From NCBI RefSeq assembly GCF_002159975.1, contig NZ_NFJR01000002.1, forward strand, positions 1-64,000: DNA of 64,000 nt, given 5' to 3'. Numbering within the stretch: position 1 is the first letter of the stretch; each line of letters begins with the position of its first letter. The translations under genes were made by a program, and so were the position numbers. This stretch comes from Barnesiella sp. An22 (GTDB lineage: Bacteria; Bacteroidota; Bacteroidia; Bacteroidales; Barnesiellaceae). The notes below the pieces were generated by a model, which saw only the letters and a program-made list of their open reading frames with translations, did no database searches and was not told the DNA's origin. Below are positions 50,712-60,731 of the stretch, piece by piece.

Positions 50712-51668
50712 ATGAAAAGAATTCTTGTAATCGGATCGACCGGACAAATAGGGTCGGCGCTAATGACAAAACTCCGCAGCGAGTATGGCAGCGACAACGT
50801 CGTAGCCGGATATATCGAGGGTGTACCTCTGAGCGATGAACTGAAAAACGGCGGCCCCCTCGAAGTCGCCGATGTAACCAACGCCGTCCAGATAGCCGCC
50901 ATCGTCGACAAATACAAAATCGACTCCATCTACAACCTGGCAGCCATCCTTTCGGCCCAGGCCGAGAAGAAGCCTCTGCTGGCCTGGAACATCCAGATAG
51001 GCGGTGTGCTCAACCTGCTCGAAATCTCGCGCGAAAAAGGATGCTCGCTCTTCACGCCCAGCTCCATCGGGGCATTCGGCGACTCGTCGCCCAAGATGAA
51101 AACCCCGCAAGAGACCATCCAACGCCCCCGCACTATCTACGGCGTGAGCAAGGTATCGTGCGAGCTGCTGAGCGACTACTACTTCTACCGCTACGGAGTC
51201 GACACCCGTTCGGTACGCTTCCCCGGCCTCATCTCCTACGAAACCCTGCCGGGCGGCGGAACCACCGACTATGCCGTAGAAATCTACTATGCAGCCGTCA
51301 AAGGCGAGAAGTTCGAAATCCCCGTCAAGGCCGGCACGTTCATGGACATGATGTACATGCCCGATGCCCTCAAGGCCATGGTCATGCTCATGGAAGCCGA
51401 CCCCTCGCGACTGAAACACCGCAACTCGTTCAACATCGCCTCGATGAGCTTCGACCCCGAAATCATCTATCACGAAATCAAGAAATTCTACCCCGACTTC
51501 GAGGCCGAATACAAAATAGACCCCGTGCGTCAGCAGATCGCCGACTCGTGGCCCGATATGCTCGACGACTCCTGTGCCCGTGCCGAATGGGACTGGAAAC
51601 CCGACTACGACCTCGAATCGATGTCGGTAGACATGATCGAACACCTCAAAAAGAAACTCCTTAAATAA
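50712..51668 (+). CDS. L-threonine 3-dehydrogenase (SDR type)
   Basis: This 318-residue NAD-dependent short-chain dehydrogenase/epimerase-fold protein has the nucleotide-binding VIGSTGQIGSALMTKL and catalytic Tyr/Lys region IYGVSKVSCELL. It is the SDR threonine dehydrogenase type that oxidises threonine to 2-amino-3-ketobutyrate. The start was chosen at MKRILVIGSTGQ. The adjacent kbl gene, six bases later, takes the product, which makes the assignment firm; a general epimerase is the alternative. Confidence 0.9.
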   Translation: MKRILVIGSTGQIGSALMTKLRSEYGSDNVVAGYIEGVPLSDELKNGGPLEVADVTNAVQIAAIVDKYKIDSIYNLAAILSAQAEKKPLLAWNIQIGGVLNLLEISREKGCSLFTPSSIGAFGDSSPKMKTPQETIQRPRTIYGVSKVSCELLSDYYFYRYGVDTRSVRFPGLISYETLPGGGTTDYAVEIYYAAVKGEKFEIPVKAGTFMDMMYMPDALKAMVMLMEADPSRLKHRNSFNIASMSFDPEIIYHEIKKFYPDFEAEYKIDPVRQQIADSWPDMLDDSCARAEWDWKPDYDLESMSVDMIEHLKKKLLK

Positions 51669-51674
51669 ACGCCT

Positions 51675-52868
51675 ATGTTTACACAAATGAAAGAGTATCT
51701 GGCCCAACAGCTCGCCCAGATCAAGGCCGACGGATTGTACAAAGAAGAACGTACCATCATCACCCCCCAGAGTTCGGCCATCAGAATTGCCGAGAAAAGC
51801 GGCAAAGTACTGAACTTCTGTGCCAACAACTACCTGGGACTCTCGGATAACCCCCGGCTCATCGCCGCCGCCAAAAAAGCGATGGATACACACGGTTTCG
51901 GCATGTCGTCCGTACGGTTCATCTGCGGAGCCCAAGACCTGCACCGCGAACTCGAAAAGGCGATTGCCCGCTACTTCAAAACCGAGGATACCATCCTCTA
52001 TGCCGCCTGCTTCGACGCCAACGGCGGTGTGTTCGAACCCCTCTTCACGGCCGAAGATGCCATCATCTCCGACGCCCTCAACCACGCCTCCATCATCGAC
52101 GGTGTGCGCCTGTGCAAGGCCAAACGCTACCGCTATGCCAACGCCAACATGGAAGAGCTCGAGCACTGCCTGCAAGAGGCCCAGGCCCAACGCTTCCGCA
52201 TCATCGTGACCGACGGCGTGTTCTCGATGGACGGCAACGTAGCCCCCATGGACAAAATCTGTGCCCTGGCCGAGAAATACGATGCCCTGGTGATGGTCGA
52301 CGAGTGCCACTCGGCCGGTGTCGTAGGTCCTCACGGACGCGGCGTCAGCGAACTCTTCAACCTCTACGACCGCATCGACATCCACACCGGCACGCTGGGC
52401 AAAGCCTTCGGCGGAGCCATCGGCGGATTCACCACCGGTCCCAAAGAGATTATCGACATGCTGCGCCAGCGGTCGAGACCCTACCTCTTCTCCAACTCGC
52501 TGCCCCCTGCCGTCGTAGGTGCCGGAATCGAAGTCTTCAAGATGCTCGACGAGAGCGACGAACTCCACACCCGCCTGATGGAAAACGTCACCTACTTCCG
52601 CGACAAGATGCTGGCCGCCGGCTTTGACATCAAGCCCACCCAGTCGGCCATCTGCGCCGTCATGCTCTACGACGCCAAACTCTCGCAGACCTTTGCCGCC
52701 CAAATGCTCGACGAAGGCATCTACGTCACCGGATTCTACTACCCCGTCGTACCGCAGGGACAAGCCCGCATCCGCGTACAACTCTCGGCAGCCCACACCC
52801 GCGAAGAACTCGATGCCTGCATCGCCGCCTTCATCAAAGTGGCCAAGAATCTGGGAGTACTCAAATAG
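51675..52868 (+). CDS. kbl: 2-amino-3-ketobutyrate CoA ligase
   Basis: This 397-residue PLP-dependent alpha-oxoamine synthase splits 2-amino-3-ketobutyrate with CoA into glycine and acetyl-CoA. Visible features are FCANNYLGLSDNPRLI, FGMSSVRFICGAQDLH, VDECHSAGVVGPHGRG and the PLP-lysine motif HTGTLGKAFGGAIGGF. Length is standard. It is co-transcribed with the threonine dehydrogenase. A later in-frame ATG (51687) is a possible alternative start. Confidence 0.96.
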   Translation: MFTQMKEYLAQQLAQIKADGLYKEERTIITPQSSAIRIAEKSGKVLNFCANNYLGLSDNPRLIAAAKKAMDTHGFGMSSVRFICGAQDLHRELEKAIARYFKTEDTILYAACFDANGGVFEPLFTAEDAIISDALNHASIIDGVRLCKAKRYRYANANMEELEHCLQEAQAQRFRIIVTDGVFSMDGNVAPMDKICALAEKYDALVMVDECHSAGVVGPHGRGVSELFNLYDRIDIHTGTLGKAFGGAIGGFTTGPKEIIDMLRQRSRPYLFSNSLPPAVVGAGIEVFKMLDESDELHTRLMENVTYFRDKMLAAGFDIKPTQSAICAVMLYDAKLSQTFAAQMLDEGIYVTGFYYPVVPQGQARIRVQLSAAHTREELDACIAAFIKVAKNLGVLK

Positions 52869-52892
52869 AAGTTTTATTTCCTCCATATCCAA

Positions 52893-52929
52893 GCAGAGGC
52901 TGTATCGCCATACACGATGCAGCCTCTGC
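52893..52929 (+). terminator. Terminator after kbl
   Basis: The stem GCAGAGGCTG/CAGCCTCTGC with inner ATCG/CGAT pairing is followed by TGTTCTTAT. Position, 24 bases past the stop, supports termination. Confidence 0.75.
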
Positions 52930-52975
52930 TGTTCTTATACACACGCTACAAGGCCATAGAGGAGAATCTGAAAAA

Positions 52976-53006
52976 TTTGATTTTTTAAAATAGTTCGCTA
53001 TATTTG
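52976..53006 (+). promoter_or_regulatory. Promoter of the WG-repeat lipoprotein gene
   Basis: TTTG (52976-52979), 19 bases, TATATTTG (52999-53006): an exact match to the Bacteroidetes consensus and spacing. Confidence 0.75.
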
Positions 53007-53065
53007 TCCTATTGAGATCAAAGGGGAAAGAAAAAATAGAGAAGATAACCTTAAAATTGAAACAC

Positions 53066-53671
53066 ATGAAATCGCCGATACTTTTACTCCTGTTAGTTCC
53101 GATGACGTGGCTCTCGTGTACCGGCATCATGCCATTTTCGCCTTATGCAGGCAACTACTCGTCGCAAATGGCCCGACGACTGACACCGGTCGAGAATCCG
53201 GCTACCGGCTTATATGGCTACGTCAACGATTTAGGCCTGTGGGCCATCCAACCCCGATACCAGTCGGCAAATCGATTTGGAGCCAACGGGTTGGCCCGTG
53301 TACGTTTGGGAGCCCGCTACGGGGCCATCAATATGGCCGGAAAGACCGTTATCAATTTCAACTTTTCCAACGGTTACGATGTCGATGCCGCTATCCTTTC
53401 GATGGGTAAAGGCAGAATGCGGGGCATAGAATTGTGGGAAGAGCAAGATTCCCGCACCGGCTTGTACGGCTACCTCGATTACTATGGCACCTGGTTTATC
53501 AAGCCGCAATATTACCGAGCCCGAGCTTTCAATCGCGAAGGATATGCCGTGGTCGAGATGAAGCGGGGGCAATGGGGCGCTATCGACCGCAACAACCGAA
53601 TCGTGATTCAGCCTAACTTTACCTCTTCGTATGATGCCGAGAATGCTCTCAGACGATTGATGGGGTATTGA
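53066..53671 (+). CDS. WG-repeat lipoprotein
   Basis: The protein has 201 residues. The start MKSPILLLLLVPMTW gives a signal peptide with lipobox LSC (Cys about 18). WG/beta-propeller-type repeats are visible: GLYGYVNDLGLWAIQPRY, ARYGAINMAGKTVINF, GLYGYLDYYGTWFIKPQY and GQWGAIDRNNRIVIQP. Such repeats form surface-binding beta structures; function is unknown. It stands alone between terminator and sigma factor gene. Confidence 0.8.
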   Translation: MKSPILLLLLVPMTWLSCTGIMPFSPYAGNYSSQMARRLTPVENPATGLYGYVNDLGLWAIQPRYQSANRFGANGLARVRLGARYGAINMAGKTVINFNFSNGYDVDAAILSMGKGRMRGIELWEEQDSRTGLYGYLDYYGTWFIKPQYYRARAFNREGYAVVEMKRGQWGAIDRNNRIVIQPNFTSSYDAENALRRLMGY

Positions 53672-53742
53672 TTTCACAGGAGAACGATAAATCTGTATTA
53701 GAAAATTAACAAAGAACCAATGCTGTTTTTATGCAGATGACT

Positions 53743-53750
53743 TACATTTG
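53743..53750 (+). promoter_or_regulatory. Candidate promoter of the ECF sigma gene
   Basis: TACATTTG lies 19 bases before the start codon. Confidence 0.5.
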
Positions 53751-53769
53751 CATATAATAATTTGCAGGA

Positions 53770-54366
53770 ATGAAACACGAATACGATGATATTATCATAG
53801 GCCTTAAGTCAGGATCTTTCGATGCTTTCGAGAAAATTTACAAGTTGTATAGTGGCAAGTTATACAATTTCGTTATGAAAATTTCGAAAGGCGACAGCTA
53901 TTGGGCCGAAGAGATTGTTCAGCGTACATTCGTAAGATTATGGGAGATACACGACCAGGTGAATCCCGACAAATCATTGATTTCCTATCTCTGTACCATC
54001 GCTAAAAACTTGTTACTGAACATATACCAGCGCCAAACGGTCGAGTATATTTATGCCGAGTATGTGCTCGAATCGGCGCAAGAATATAGCGACAATAACC
54101 TTGACGAGGTTCTGGATGGAAAACTGTTGGAAAAGTATATCGATCGACTTGCCGAAGAGTTACCCCCATCTCGCAAAAAGATTTTCATCATGAGCAAGCG
54201 CAAAAACTTGAGCAATAAAGAGATTGCTTTAGAGTTGAACATTTCGGAAAGTACCGTGGCTACTCAGTTGTCTTTGGCTCTCAAGTTTATGAAAGACAAG
54301 CTGATGAATCATTATGGCGAATTATTGACCGTAATCATATACACGGTGCTAATTAAGACTATTTAA
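53770..54366 (+). CDS. ECF-type RNA polymerase sigma factor
   Basis: This 198-residue sigma-70 family protein has region 2 (FEKIYKLYSGKLYNFVMKISKG, then WAEEIVQRTFVRLWEI) and region 4 (PPSRKKIFIMSKRKNLSNKEIALEL, viewed in parts, followed by ISESTVATQLSLALKFMK). With the FecR-like protein 54 bases downstream and the STN-containing SusC transporter, it forms a cell-surface signalling system: ligand binding at the transporter releases the sigma factor to activate the locus. Compared with earlier genes its codons are more AT-ending. Confidence 0.93.
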   Translation: MKHEYDDIIIGLKSGSFDAFEKIYKLYSGKLYNFVMKISKGDSYWAEEIVQRTFVRLWEIHDQVNPDKSLISYLCTIAKNLLLNIYQRQTVEYIYAEYVLESAQEYSDNNLDEVLDGKLLEKYIDRLAEELPPSRKKIFIMSKRKNLSNKEIALELNISESTVATQLSLALKFMKDKLMNHYGELLTVIIYTVLIKTI

Positions 54367-54420
54367 CCATGTAAAATTAGATAGGCGAAGAGGTTTACCT
54401 GTACACTAAGTAAAGTAACA

Positions 54421-55398
54421 ATGGATAAGAACAGATTCAAAATACTCATTGAGAAATATCTGGAAGGCAACGCTTCGCCAACCGAAATCGAGGAGTTGTG
54501 TAAATGGATACGCAACAACGATTCGCTCGATCGCTGGATGATGCGTGAAATCGAGAAATGCGATTCTTCTCTCGATAAGGAGGTTTACGACCGATTGTAT
54601 AGTCGCATTAAAGAAGCCATAGATTCTCGAGAAGAGAAAACCCGCTCGAAAAGGATTGTCTTTACCCGACTCATACGTTGGGCCGCCATTATCTGCCTGC
54701 CTATTGTAGCGGCATTGATAACCTATGAATTGCTTTCGACGCCCACCCCCGACACCCTTCCGTTGATTGTATCGGCCGAAAGCGGCGAACGAGCTAAAGT
54801 ACAGTTACCCGATGGTACACAAGTAAATATCAACTCGGCTTCACAGATAAGCTACCCCCAAAATTTCGGAAGCAAAGAACGGGTTATAGAACTCGATGGA
54901 GAGGCCTACTTCGAGGTGATGCCCGATAAAGAACGTCCGTTTATCGTGAAAGCCGCCGGACTTGAAATTACTGTTCTGGGAACTTCATTCGATATCAGCG
55001 CCTATAAAGATGACCCCGATGTCTCGGTAGTATTGCTGACGGGTAAAGTCGATGTAACATCGGCACAAGGTCGCTGTGTGATGCAGCCCGATGAAAAATT
55101 GGTCTATAATAAACAAACAGGATTGATGACGGTAGGCAAGGTCTATTCCAAAGAATATGTCGAATGGACCAATGGCAACCTGCGTTTCGAAAACGAATCG
55201 CTGGAAGATATTGTTAAAATCTTGTCTCGAGTTTATAATGTAAACATTGTTTTTGATCAGGATTTCCCCAAAGAAAAATACTTCTTTACCGGATCGATTG
55301 GTAGTGGCGGAATAACCAATGCGCTGGATATTCTGTCGATGACATCGGCCTTACACTACGAGGTGCGCGATTCTGTAATCGTGCTTCGTAAGAAATAA
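54421..55398 (+). CDS. FecR-family anti-sigma factor
   Basis: The protein has 325 residues. The N-terminal cytoplasmic sigma-binding domain (about 1-75) is followed by one transmembrane helix (WAAIICLPIVAALITYELL, about 92-110) and the periplasmic FecR domain (GERAKVQLPDGTQVNINSAS; ELDGEAYFEVMPDKERPFIV; LTGKVDVTS) plus a C-terminal STN-like segment (ESLEDIVKILSRVYNVNIVFD). It holds the upstream ECF sigma and receives the signal from the adjacent SusC N-terminal domain. Confidence 0.93.
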   Translation: MDKNRFKILIEKYLEGNASPTEIEELCKWIRNNDSLDRWMMREIEKCDSSLDKEVYDRLYSRIKEAIDSREEKTRSKRIVFTRLIRWAAIICLPIVAALITYELLSTPTPDTLPLIVSAESGERAKVQLPDGTQVNINSASQISYPQNFGSKERVIELDGEAYFEVMPDKERPFIVKAAGLEITVLGTSFDISAYKDDPDVSVVLLTGKVDVTSAQGRCVMQPDEKLVYNKQTGLMTVGKVYSKEYVEWTNGNLRFENESLEDIVKILSRVYNVNIVFDQDFPKEKYFFTGSIGSGGITNALDILSMTSALHYEVRDSVIVLRKK

Positions 55399-55677
55399 AG
55401 ATACTGCTCCTCCACACTATCATACTCCTCTCCCCCAAGGGGGGGGGGAGGACAGTTGCCTTGGTATTTATATCAAGGCTGGGCGATTTATAGGCATTCC
55501 CGACAGAAGGCTCGAGGGATACGAACAAGGTCACAAACAATAACGAATGTTAATTTCGGAATGACTTTGGATAATCGGCACCCTCACCTTGTATACCTAA
55601 TAGACGATGAAAAAAATTTGAGAATAACACACATTATTGCAGGTACCTTTTTACTAATAAGACAAAATGAAAAACGT
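55399..55677. other. Gap between anti-sigma and SusC genes with a 10-G tract
   Basis: The gap holds CTCC..CCCCC/GGGGG..GGAG (about 55425-55451), a stem of low sequence complexity with ten consecutive G at 55439-55448. No clear TAnnTTTG promoter was found. The transporter is probably transcribed from an ECF-dependent promoter not identifiable here. Confidence 0.6.
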
Positions 55678-58600
55678 ATGAAATCACACCATTTTAAGAT
55701 GCGGAAACTATGTATCGCGCTATTTGTGCTCTTTGCATGGAATATTCAGGCGCAGATTACAGTAGACATCAAGGAGAAGCCTTTAAAAGAAGCCTTGAAG
55801 CAGATAGAGCGATCGAGCGATTACAATTTCTTTTATAATGTAGAGTTGGACGGGCTTGACAAATTGGTAACAATCAAGACCGACAATGCCTCGTTGGAGG
55901 AGACGATGAAGCAGTTGTTGAAGGGAACCAACATTACTTTTGAAAAGAAAGTCGATAATGTCGTTGTGCTTCTGCCCAGGCAGAAAACGGCCAAGGAGAG
56001 TCGGGCTATTTCGGGTAAAGTGGTCGACGGAAACGGCGATGCTATTATCGGGGCAAGTATTATCGTTAAGGGCTCGTCGGTGGGAACCTCGACCGATGTG
56101 AACGGAAACTTTACGATCGATCATGTTTCTGGCCAGGCTATGCTGGTAGTTTCGTCGATAGGCTACAAGAAGGAAGAGGTTGCAGTGACCGAAGGAAGTT
56201 CGATTGAAGTCAGATTGGACGAAGATGCCAACCTGATGGACGAAGTGGTTGTCGTAGGTTACGGTGTACAGAAAAAGATAAACTTGACGGGCTCGGTCGT
56301 ATCGGTCGATCACGATGTGCTGGCCAACCGACCCATAGCCAACGTGACAACAGGTTTGCAAGGCTTGCTACCGGGTGTATCTATCGTCAATACAACGAGT
56401 CGCCCCGGCGACAACAACTCTTCGATTCGGGTACGCGGTGTGGGTACCTTGAACAATTCCGACCCGCTTATTCTTATCGATGGTGTCGAGGGCGATATGA
56501 ATACCTTGAATCCCGACGATATAGAATCGGTATCGGTTCTGAAAGATGCCGCTTCATCGGCCATTTATGGGTCGAGAGCCGCAAACGGTGTTATCCTGAT
56601 TACAACCCGCAAAGCCAGTCGCGAGGTGAAACCCACAGTTTCGTATAATGGTTATTTTGCCATGCAGACTCCTACGGCGCTGCCCGAAATGCTCGATGCG
56701 GTCGAGTACCTTACCTTGCTGAAGGAGGCTACGTCGAATGTGAATAAGAGTTGGGGCTATACTCAGGAGGATATCGACGCCATCATTAACGGAACCGACC
56801 CCAACTTCAGAGCCAATACCAACTGGATAAAGGAAATCACCCGAGATTATGCCCCACAACACGGACATAACGTCAATATCAACGGAGGAAATAAAACAAT
56901 GGGATATTATCTCTCCTATGGAAACCTCACGACTTCGGGCCTTATGGTTGGCAATGGGTATCATGCAGCTCGTAACAACGTAAGAATGAAACTGAATACC
57001 GAGCTTTTCGACCGATTAACGATTAACGGTAACATGAGCTATACCGATGTGGATAACTGGACTCCGGCCACCAGCGACAGCGGAAGTTCGGGCCTTTTCT
57101 ATCAGGCTCTGCGCTCGTCGCCTCTTACCCCGGTCAAGTTTACCGACGGACAATGGGGGTATGGCGGTAGCTCGGCCAACCCCATTGCACAAGCCTACGA
57201 TGGCGGTTTCATCAACTATCACAAACGGGAAACTTCGTTGAATTTCAGTGCAGAACTGAAAATCATCACAGGTCTTACGGCCAAGGTACAATATGCTACC
57301 CGATTGGTTGATGTGTTGCGCAAACAGCAGCAAAACATCATACAGCACTTTTATCCCGACACCGATACTCCGTTGGCCTATACCTCGAACACGAGCAAAT
57401 TCAGCCAGCGAGATATTGCCCAGCGTTATCAGAACCTGATGGCTCAGGCCGATTACGATAAAACCATTGGCAAGCATTCGTTCCATATTTTGGCCGGTTT
57501 CTCGCAAGAATGGCAATTGTACCAGCAGATGGATGCCAGTCGGGAGGACTTGGTATCGAACGACTTGCATGTGCTGAATGCCGGAACCGATTTGCAGACC
57601 AATAGTGGTTATGACAACCACTGGGCCATTCGCTCGGGTTTTGGTCGCATCAATTATAACTACAACGACCGCTATCTGGTTGAAGCCAACCTGCGTTACG
57701 ACCTCTCGTCGAGGTTCCATAAGAGTTGTCGAGGAGGTTATTTCCCATCAGCTTCGGTGGCATGGCGCATGTCCGAAGAGTCGTTCATGGAGTCGACCCG
57801 TAGCTGGCTCGACAATTTGAAAATACGGGCTTCGTATGGTACCTTGGGTAATCAATACACCTCGTCGCTTTATCCCTATATGGCTTTGATCAAGCCCTCT
57901 ACCTCGAATATGCCTATCGGCGGTGAAATCACCTCATCGATGCAACAGAGTGAGGCATCGAACAATATATTGTCGTGGGAGACGATAAGAATGACTAACA
58001 TCGGTTTGGATGCCAACCTGTTTGGCAACCGACTGTCGTTGACGGCCGACTACTTTATCAAGAATACCGATGATATTCTGTTGAAGGTGAAACTCCCCGA
58101 TGTGTTGGGTGTGAGTGAGCCGTACCAGAATGCCGGCAAGGTGCAGAACAAAGGTTGGGAAATAGCCCTGTCGTGGCAAGACAAGATAGGTAAGGATTTT
58201 ACCTATGGAGTGAATCTTTCGTTCTCCGATGTGAAAAACAAGGTGGTAAGTGTGGGCAATACGGCCGACGACTTTAGCGGCGACCAGATACGTGCCGTGG
58301 GTTATCCTATCGACGCTTTCTGGGGGTATAAGGCCGATGGCTTGTATACGGTCGACGATTTCAACTACGATCCCGCTACCAACACCTATACTCCCAAACC
58401 TACTACACCCATCATCGAGGAGTATCGCACCAAGGTGCAGCCGGGTGATATTAAATATGTCGATTTGAACGGCGACGGGAAAATTACCCCTACCGATGAC
58501 CGCTGCTATATAGGCAGTTCGATACCTCGTTACAACTATACCATCGGGCTCAATGCCGCTTGGAGAGGCATCGATTTCAGCCTGTTGCTGCAAGGGGTAG

Positions 58601-59013
58601 GCAAGTGTGCCGGTTATATCGGAGGTATGGGTCGCCATGCGTTTACCGAACTGGCCAACTATCCTCAAAAAGCCCATCTCGACCGTTGGACTTGGGAGAA
58701 CCAGAATCCCCATGCTTCGTATCCGCGTTTTACTTATGACGAGACCTATAACCGCGACGAGTTCTCCTCTTTCTGGATTGAAGATGCCTCGTATTTGAGA
58801 ATAAAGAACTTGCAGGTAGGCTATACCATTCCTCGCAAAGGGATCATATCCAAATTGCACATCGAGAATTTAAGAGTTTATTTCTCGGGTGAGAACTTGT
58901 GGACTCTTACCGATTTCTTCCCGTCGTATGATCCCGAAATCCCAGTAAGCGATGGAGGCTACTATCCCATTACCTCTTCTTATTCAGTTGGGTTGAGTAT
59001 TACGTTCAAATAA
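55678..59013 (+). CDS. SusC-family TonB-dependent transporter with STN signalling domain
   Basis: This 1111-residue outer-membrane transporter starts at MKSHHFKMRKLCIALF (signal peptide ending near IQAQ). Domains in order are STN (about 30-85: ITVDIKEKPLKEALKQIERSS viewed in parts), carboxypeptidase-like domain (ISGKVVDGNGDAIIGASIIV), TonB box/plug (DEVVVVGYGVQKKINLTGSV), SusC signature VLKDAASSAIYGSRAANGVI, and a barrel ending SVGLSITFK. The STN domain distinguishes it from the starch SusC and fits FecR/sigma control. The substrate is unknown. Confidence 0.95.
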   Translation: MKSHHFKMRKLCIALFVLFAWNIQAQITVDIKEKPLKEALKQIERSSDYNFFYNVELDGLDKLVTIKTDNASLEETMKQLLKGTNITFEKKVDNVVVLLPRQKTAKESRAISGKVVDGNGDAIIGASIIVKGSSVGTSTDVNGNFTIDHVSGQAMLVVSSIGYKKEEVAVTEGSSIEVRLDEDANLMDEVVVVGYGVQKKINLTGSVVSVDHDVLANRPIANVTTGLQGLLPGVSIVNTTSRPGDNNSSIRVRGVGTLNNSDPLILIDGVEGDMNTLNPDDIESVSVLKDAASSAIYGSRAANGVILITTRKASREVKPTVSYNGYFAMQTPTALPEMLDAVEYLTLLKEATSNVNKSWGYTQEDIDAIINGTDPNFRANTNWIKEITRDYAPQHGHNVNINGGNKTMGYYLSYGNLTTSGLMVGNGYHAARNNVRMKLNTELFDRLTINGNMSYTDVDNWTPATSDSGSSGLFYQALRSSPLTPVKFTDGQWGYGGSSANPIAQAYDGGFINYHKRETSLNFSAELKIITGLTAKVQYATRLVDVLRKQQQNIIQHFYPDTDTPLAYTSNTSKFSQRDIAQRYQNLMAQADYDKTIGKHSFHILAGFSQEWQLYQQMDASREDLVSNDLHVLNAGTDLQTNSGYDNHWAIRSGFGRINYNYNDRYLVEANLRYDLSSRFHKSCRGGYFPSASVAWRMSEESFMESTRSWLDNLKIRASYGTLGNQYTSSLYPYMALIKPSTSNMPIGGEITSSMQQSEASNNILSWETIRMTNIGLDANLFGNRLSLTADYFIKNTDDILLKVKLPDVLGVSEPYQNAGKVQNKGWEIALSWQDKIGKDFTYGVNLSFSDVKNKVVSVGNTADDFSGDQIRAVGYPIDAFWGYKADGLYTVDDFNYDPATNTYTPKPTTPIIEEYRTKVQPGDIKYVDLNGDGKITPTDDRCYIGSSIPRYNYTIGLNAAWRGIDFSLLLQGVGKCAGYIGGMGRHAFTELANYPQKAHLDRWTWENQNPHASYPRFTYDETYNRDEFSSFWIEDASYLRIKNLQVGYTIPRKGIISKLHIENLRVYFSGENLWTLTDFFPSYDPEIPVSDGGYYPITSSYSVGLSITFK

Positions 59014-59041
59014 TTATCGATGATATAAACAGTAAGCATAT

Positions 59042-60700
59042 ATGAAAACAAGATATTTAGCTATTTTACTTTGCTCGATGTTGGTATGGTCGGGCTGCAA
59101 CGATTCGTTCCTCGACAGGATACCCTTGGACGAGCTCACCGACGAGACTTACTGGGAGACCGAGGAGCATCTGATACTGGCTTCAAATGCCTGCATCAAT
59201 TACCTGCGGGGGAAAAACATGAGTGTCGATATGGAATTTCTCGGCGACAATGTTTTTCGTGAACGTTCGTCGGAGTACAAGACGCTCGGGAGCGGTAACT
59301 TTACAAGTGATTTGTCGGTTATTAACTCCGAGTGGACCAACGACTATGACGGGATAAGACGCTGCAACCATTTCTTGGAGAACTATGAGCGGGCTCAGAA
59401 GGTTTCGGCTTCGATTCGGGAGCGCTATGCCGGTGAGGCTCGGTTCATGCGAGCCTATTTGTATAGTTACTTGGTCAACTGTTTCGGTGATGTGCCTTTG
59501 GTTGTCAATACCATCGATGTAGGCGATGAGGCTCTGTACGGCTCGCGTACCGACAAAGAGACTCTGATTGAGTGGATTCTCAATGAGTATGAATTGGCCG
59601 CTACGGCATTGCCCTATGCCAAAGATTTGAAAGATACCGAATTGGGACGTCCTACCAAGGAGGCCGCATGGGCTTTCAAGTCGCGCTTTGCCCTGTATCA
59701 CGAACGTTGGGACGATGCTGTTGCTGCAGCAGAGGAAGTGATGACCGCCAATTTCCACAAGTTGTATGACAACGGCAACCCCGAGACGACCTACCACGAG
59801 TTGTTTACCCTTGCCGCCAACCCGGTAACAAACAAAAGCAACCGTGAGTTTATCGTTACCCGTCTGTATAGCGAGGAGGCCGGGTTGACCCATAACCTCA
59901 GCCGTGAGTTGCAGGTGCCCAACGAAGAAACTCGTTATGCGCCTACTCGTTCGCTCATGGATGCTTATCTGTGCAACGGGCTGCCTATAACCATCCCGGC
60001 AAGCCGTTATCGTGAGAATACCCACGAAGCCATCTTCAACAACCGAGATCCCCGTATGGCTCAGACTATCTTGAAACCCGGGGCTGAATGGGGCGGATAT
60101 CCCGGAAAAACGATTTATGAACAACCCAAGTTCTCCAACTCGGCAACCAGTTGCCGCACGACAACCGGCTGGTATTTTACCAAATTTGTAGAGCTCTCGG
60201 CTATTTCGCGCTATAACAAAGACCAGAATGCAATCCCGCTGATGCGTTATGCCGAGGTTTTGCTCAACTGGATTGAGGCTAAGGAGATGCGTGGCGACGC
60301 TATTACCCAGCCCGATATTGACAAGTCGATCAATCTGCTCCGCGACCGGGTGGGAGCCGACAAGATGGTATTGACTACTTTGAAAGCCTATGGCCTCGAC
60401 TTGCGCGATGAGATTCGCCGCGAGCGTCGGGTTGAGCTGGCTCTCGAGGGCGAGCGTTACTTCGATTTAATGCGTTGGAAACAGGGCGACCTGCTGGCCA
60501 AAGATGTGACCGGCATGCGCAAAAGCACCGTGCCTGCGAGTGAATATGAGTATGTAAAAGATATTCCTACCGATAGCGAAGGGAATCTGATTCTGATGGA
60601 AGGCCGCACCTTCTTGGCCGAGAAGAATTATCTGTGGCCCATACCGTTTACCCAAACGCAGCGCAACCCTAATTTGTTGCCCAATAATCCCGGGTGGTAA
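59042..60700 (+). CDS. SusD/RagB-family glycan-binding lipoprotein
   Basis: The protein has 552 residues with a lipobox (WSGC, Cys about 19) and NDSFLDRIPLDELTDETYWE typical of the mature N terminus. SusD features include ARFMRAYLYSYLVNCFGDVP, IPLMRYAEVLLNWIEAKEM and the C-terminal LRDEIRRERRVELALEGERYFDLMRW (seen in parts). It lies 28 bases after its SusC partner, forming a lidded import complex. Ligand cannot be inferred. Confidence 0.95.
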   Translation: MKTRYLAILLCSMLVWSGCNDSFLDRIPLDELTDETYWETEEHLILASNACINYLRGKNMSVDMEFLGDNVFRERSSEYKTLGSGNFTSDLSVINSEWTNDYDGIRRCNHFLENYERAQKVSASIRERYAGEARFMRAYLYSYLVNCFGDVPLVVNTIDVGDEALYGSRTDKETLIEWILNEYELAATALPYAKDLKDTELGRPTKEAAWAFKSRFALYHERWDDAVAAAEEVMTANFHKLYDNGNPETTYHELFTLAANPVTNKSNREFIVTRLYSEEAGLTHNLSRELQVPNEETRYAPTRSLMDAYLCNGLPITIPASRYRENTHEAIFNNRDPRMAQTILKPGAEWGGYPGKTIYEQPKFSNSATSCRTTTGWYFTKFVELSAISRYNKDQNAIPLMRYAEVLLNWIEAKEMRGDAITQPDIDKSINLLRDRVGADKMVLTTLKAYGLDLRDEIRRERRVELALEGERYFDLMRWKQGDLLAKDVTGMRKSTVPASEYEYVKDIPTDSEGNLILMEGRTFLAEKNYLWPIPFTQTQRNPNLLPNNPGW

Positions 60701-60731
60701 TCTATTTGAGAATCATTAAACTATCTTTTAT

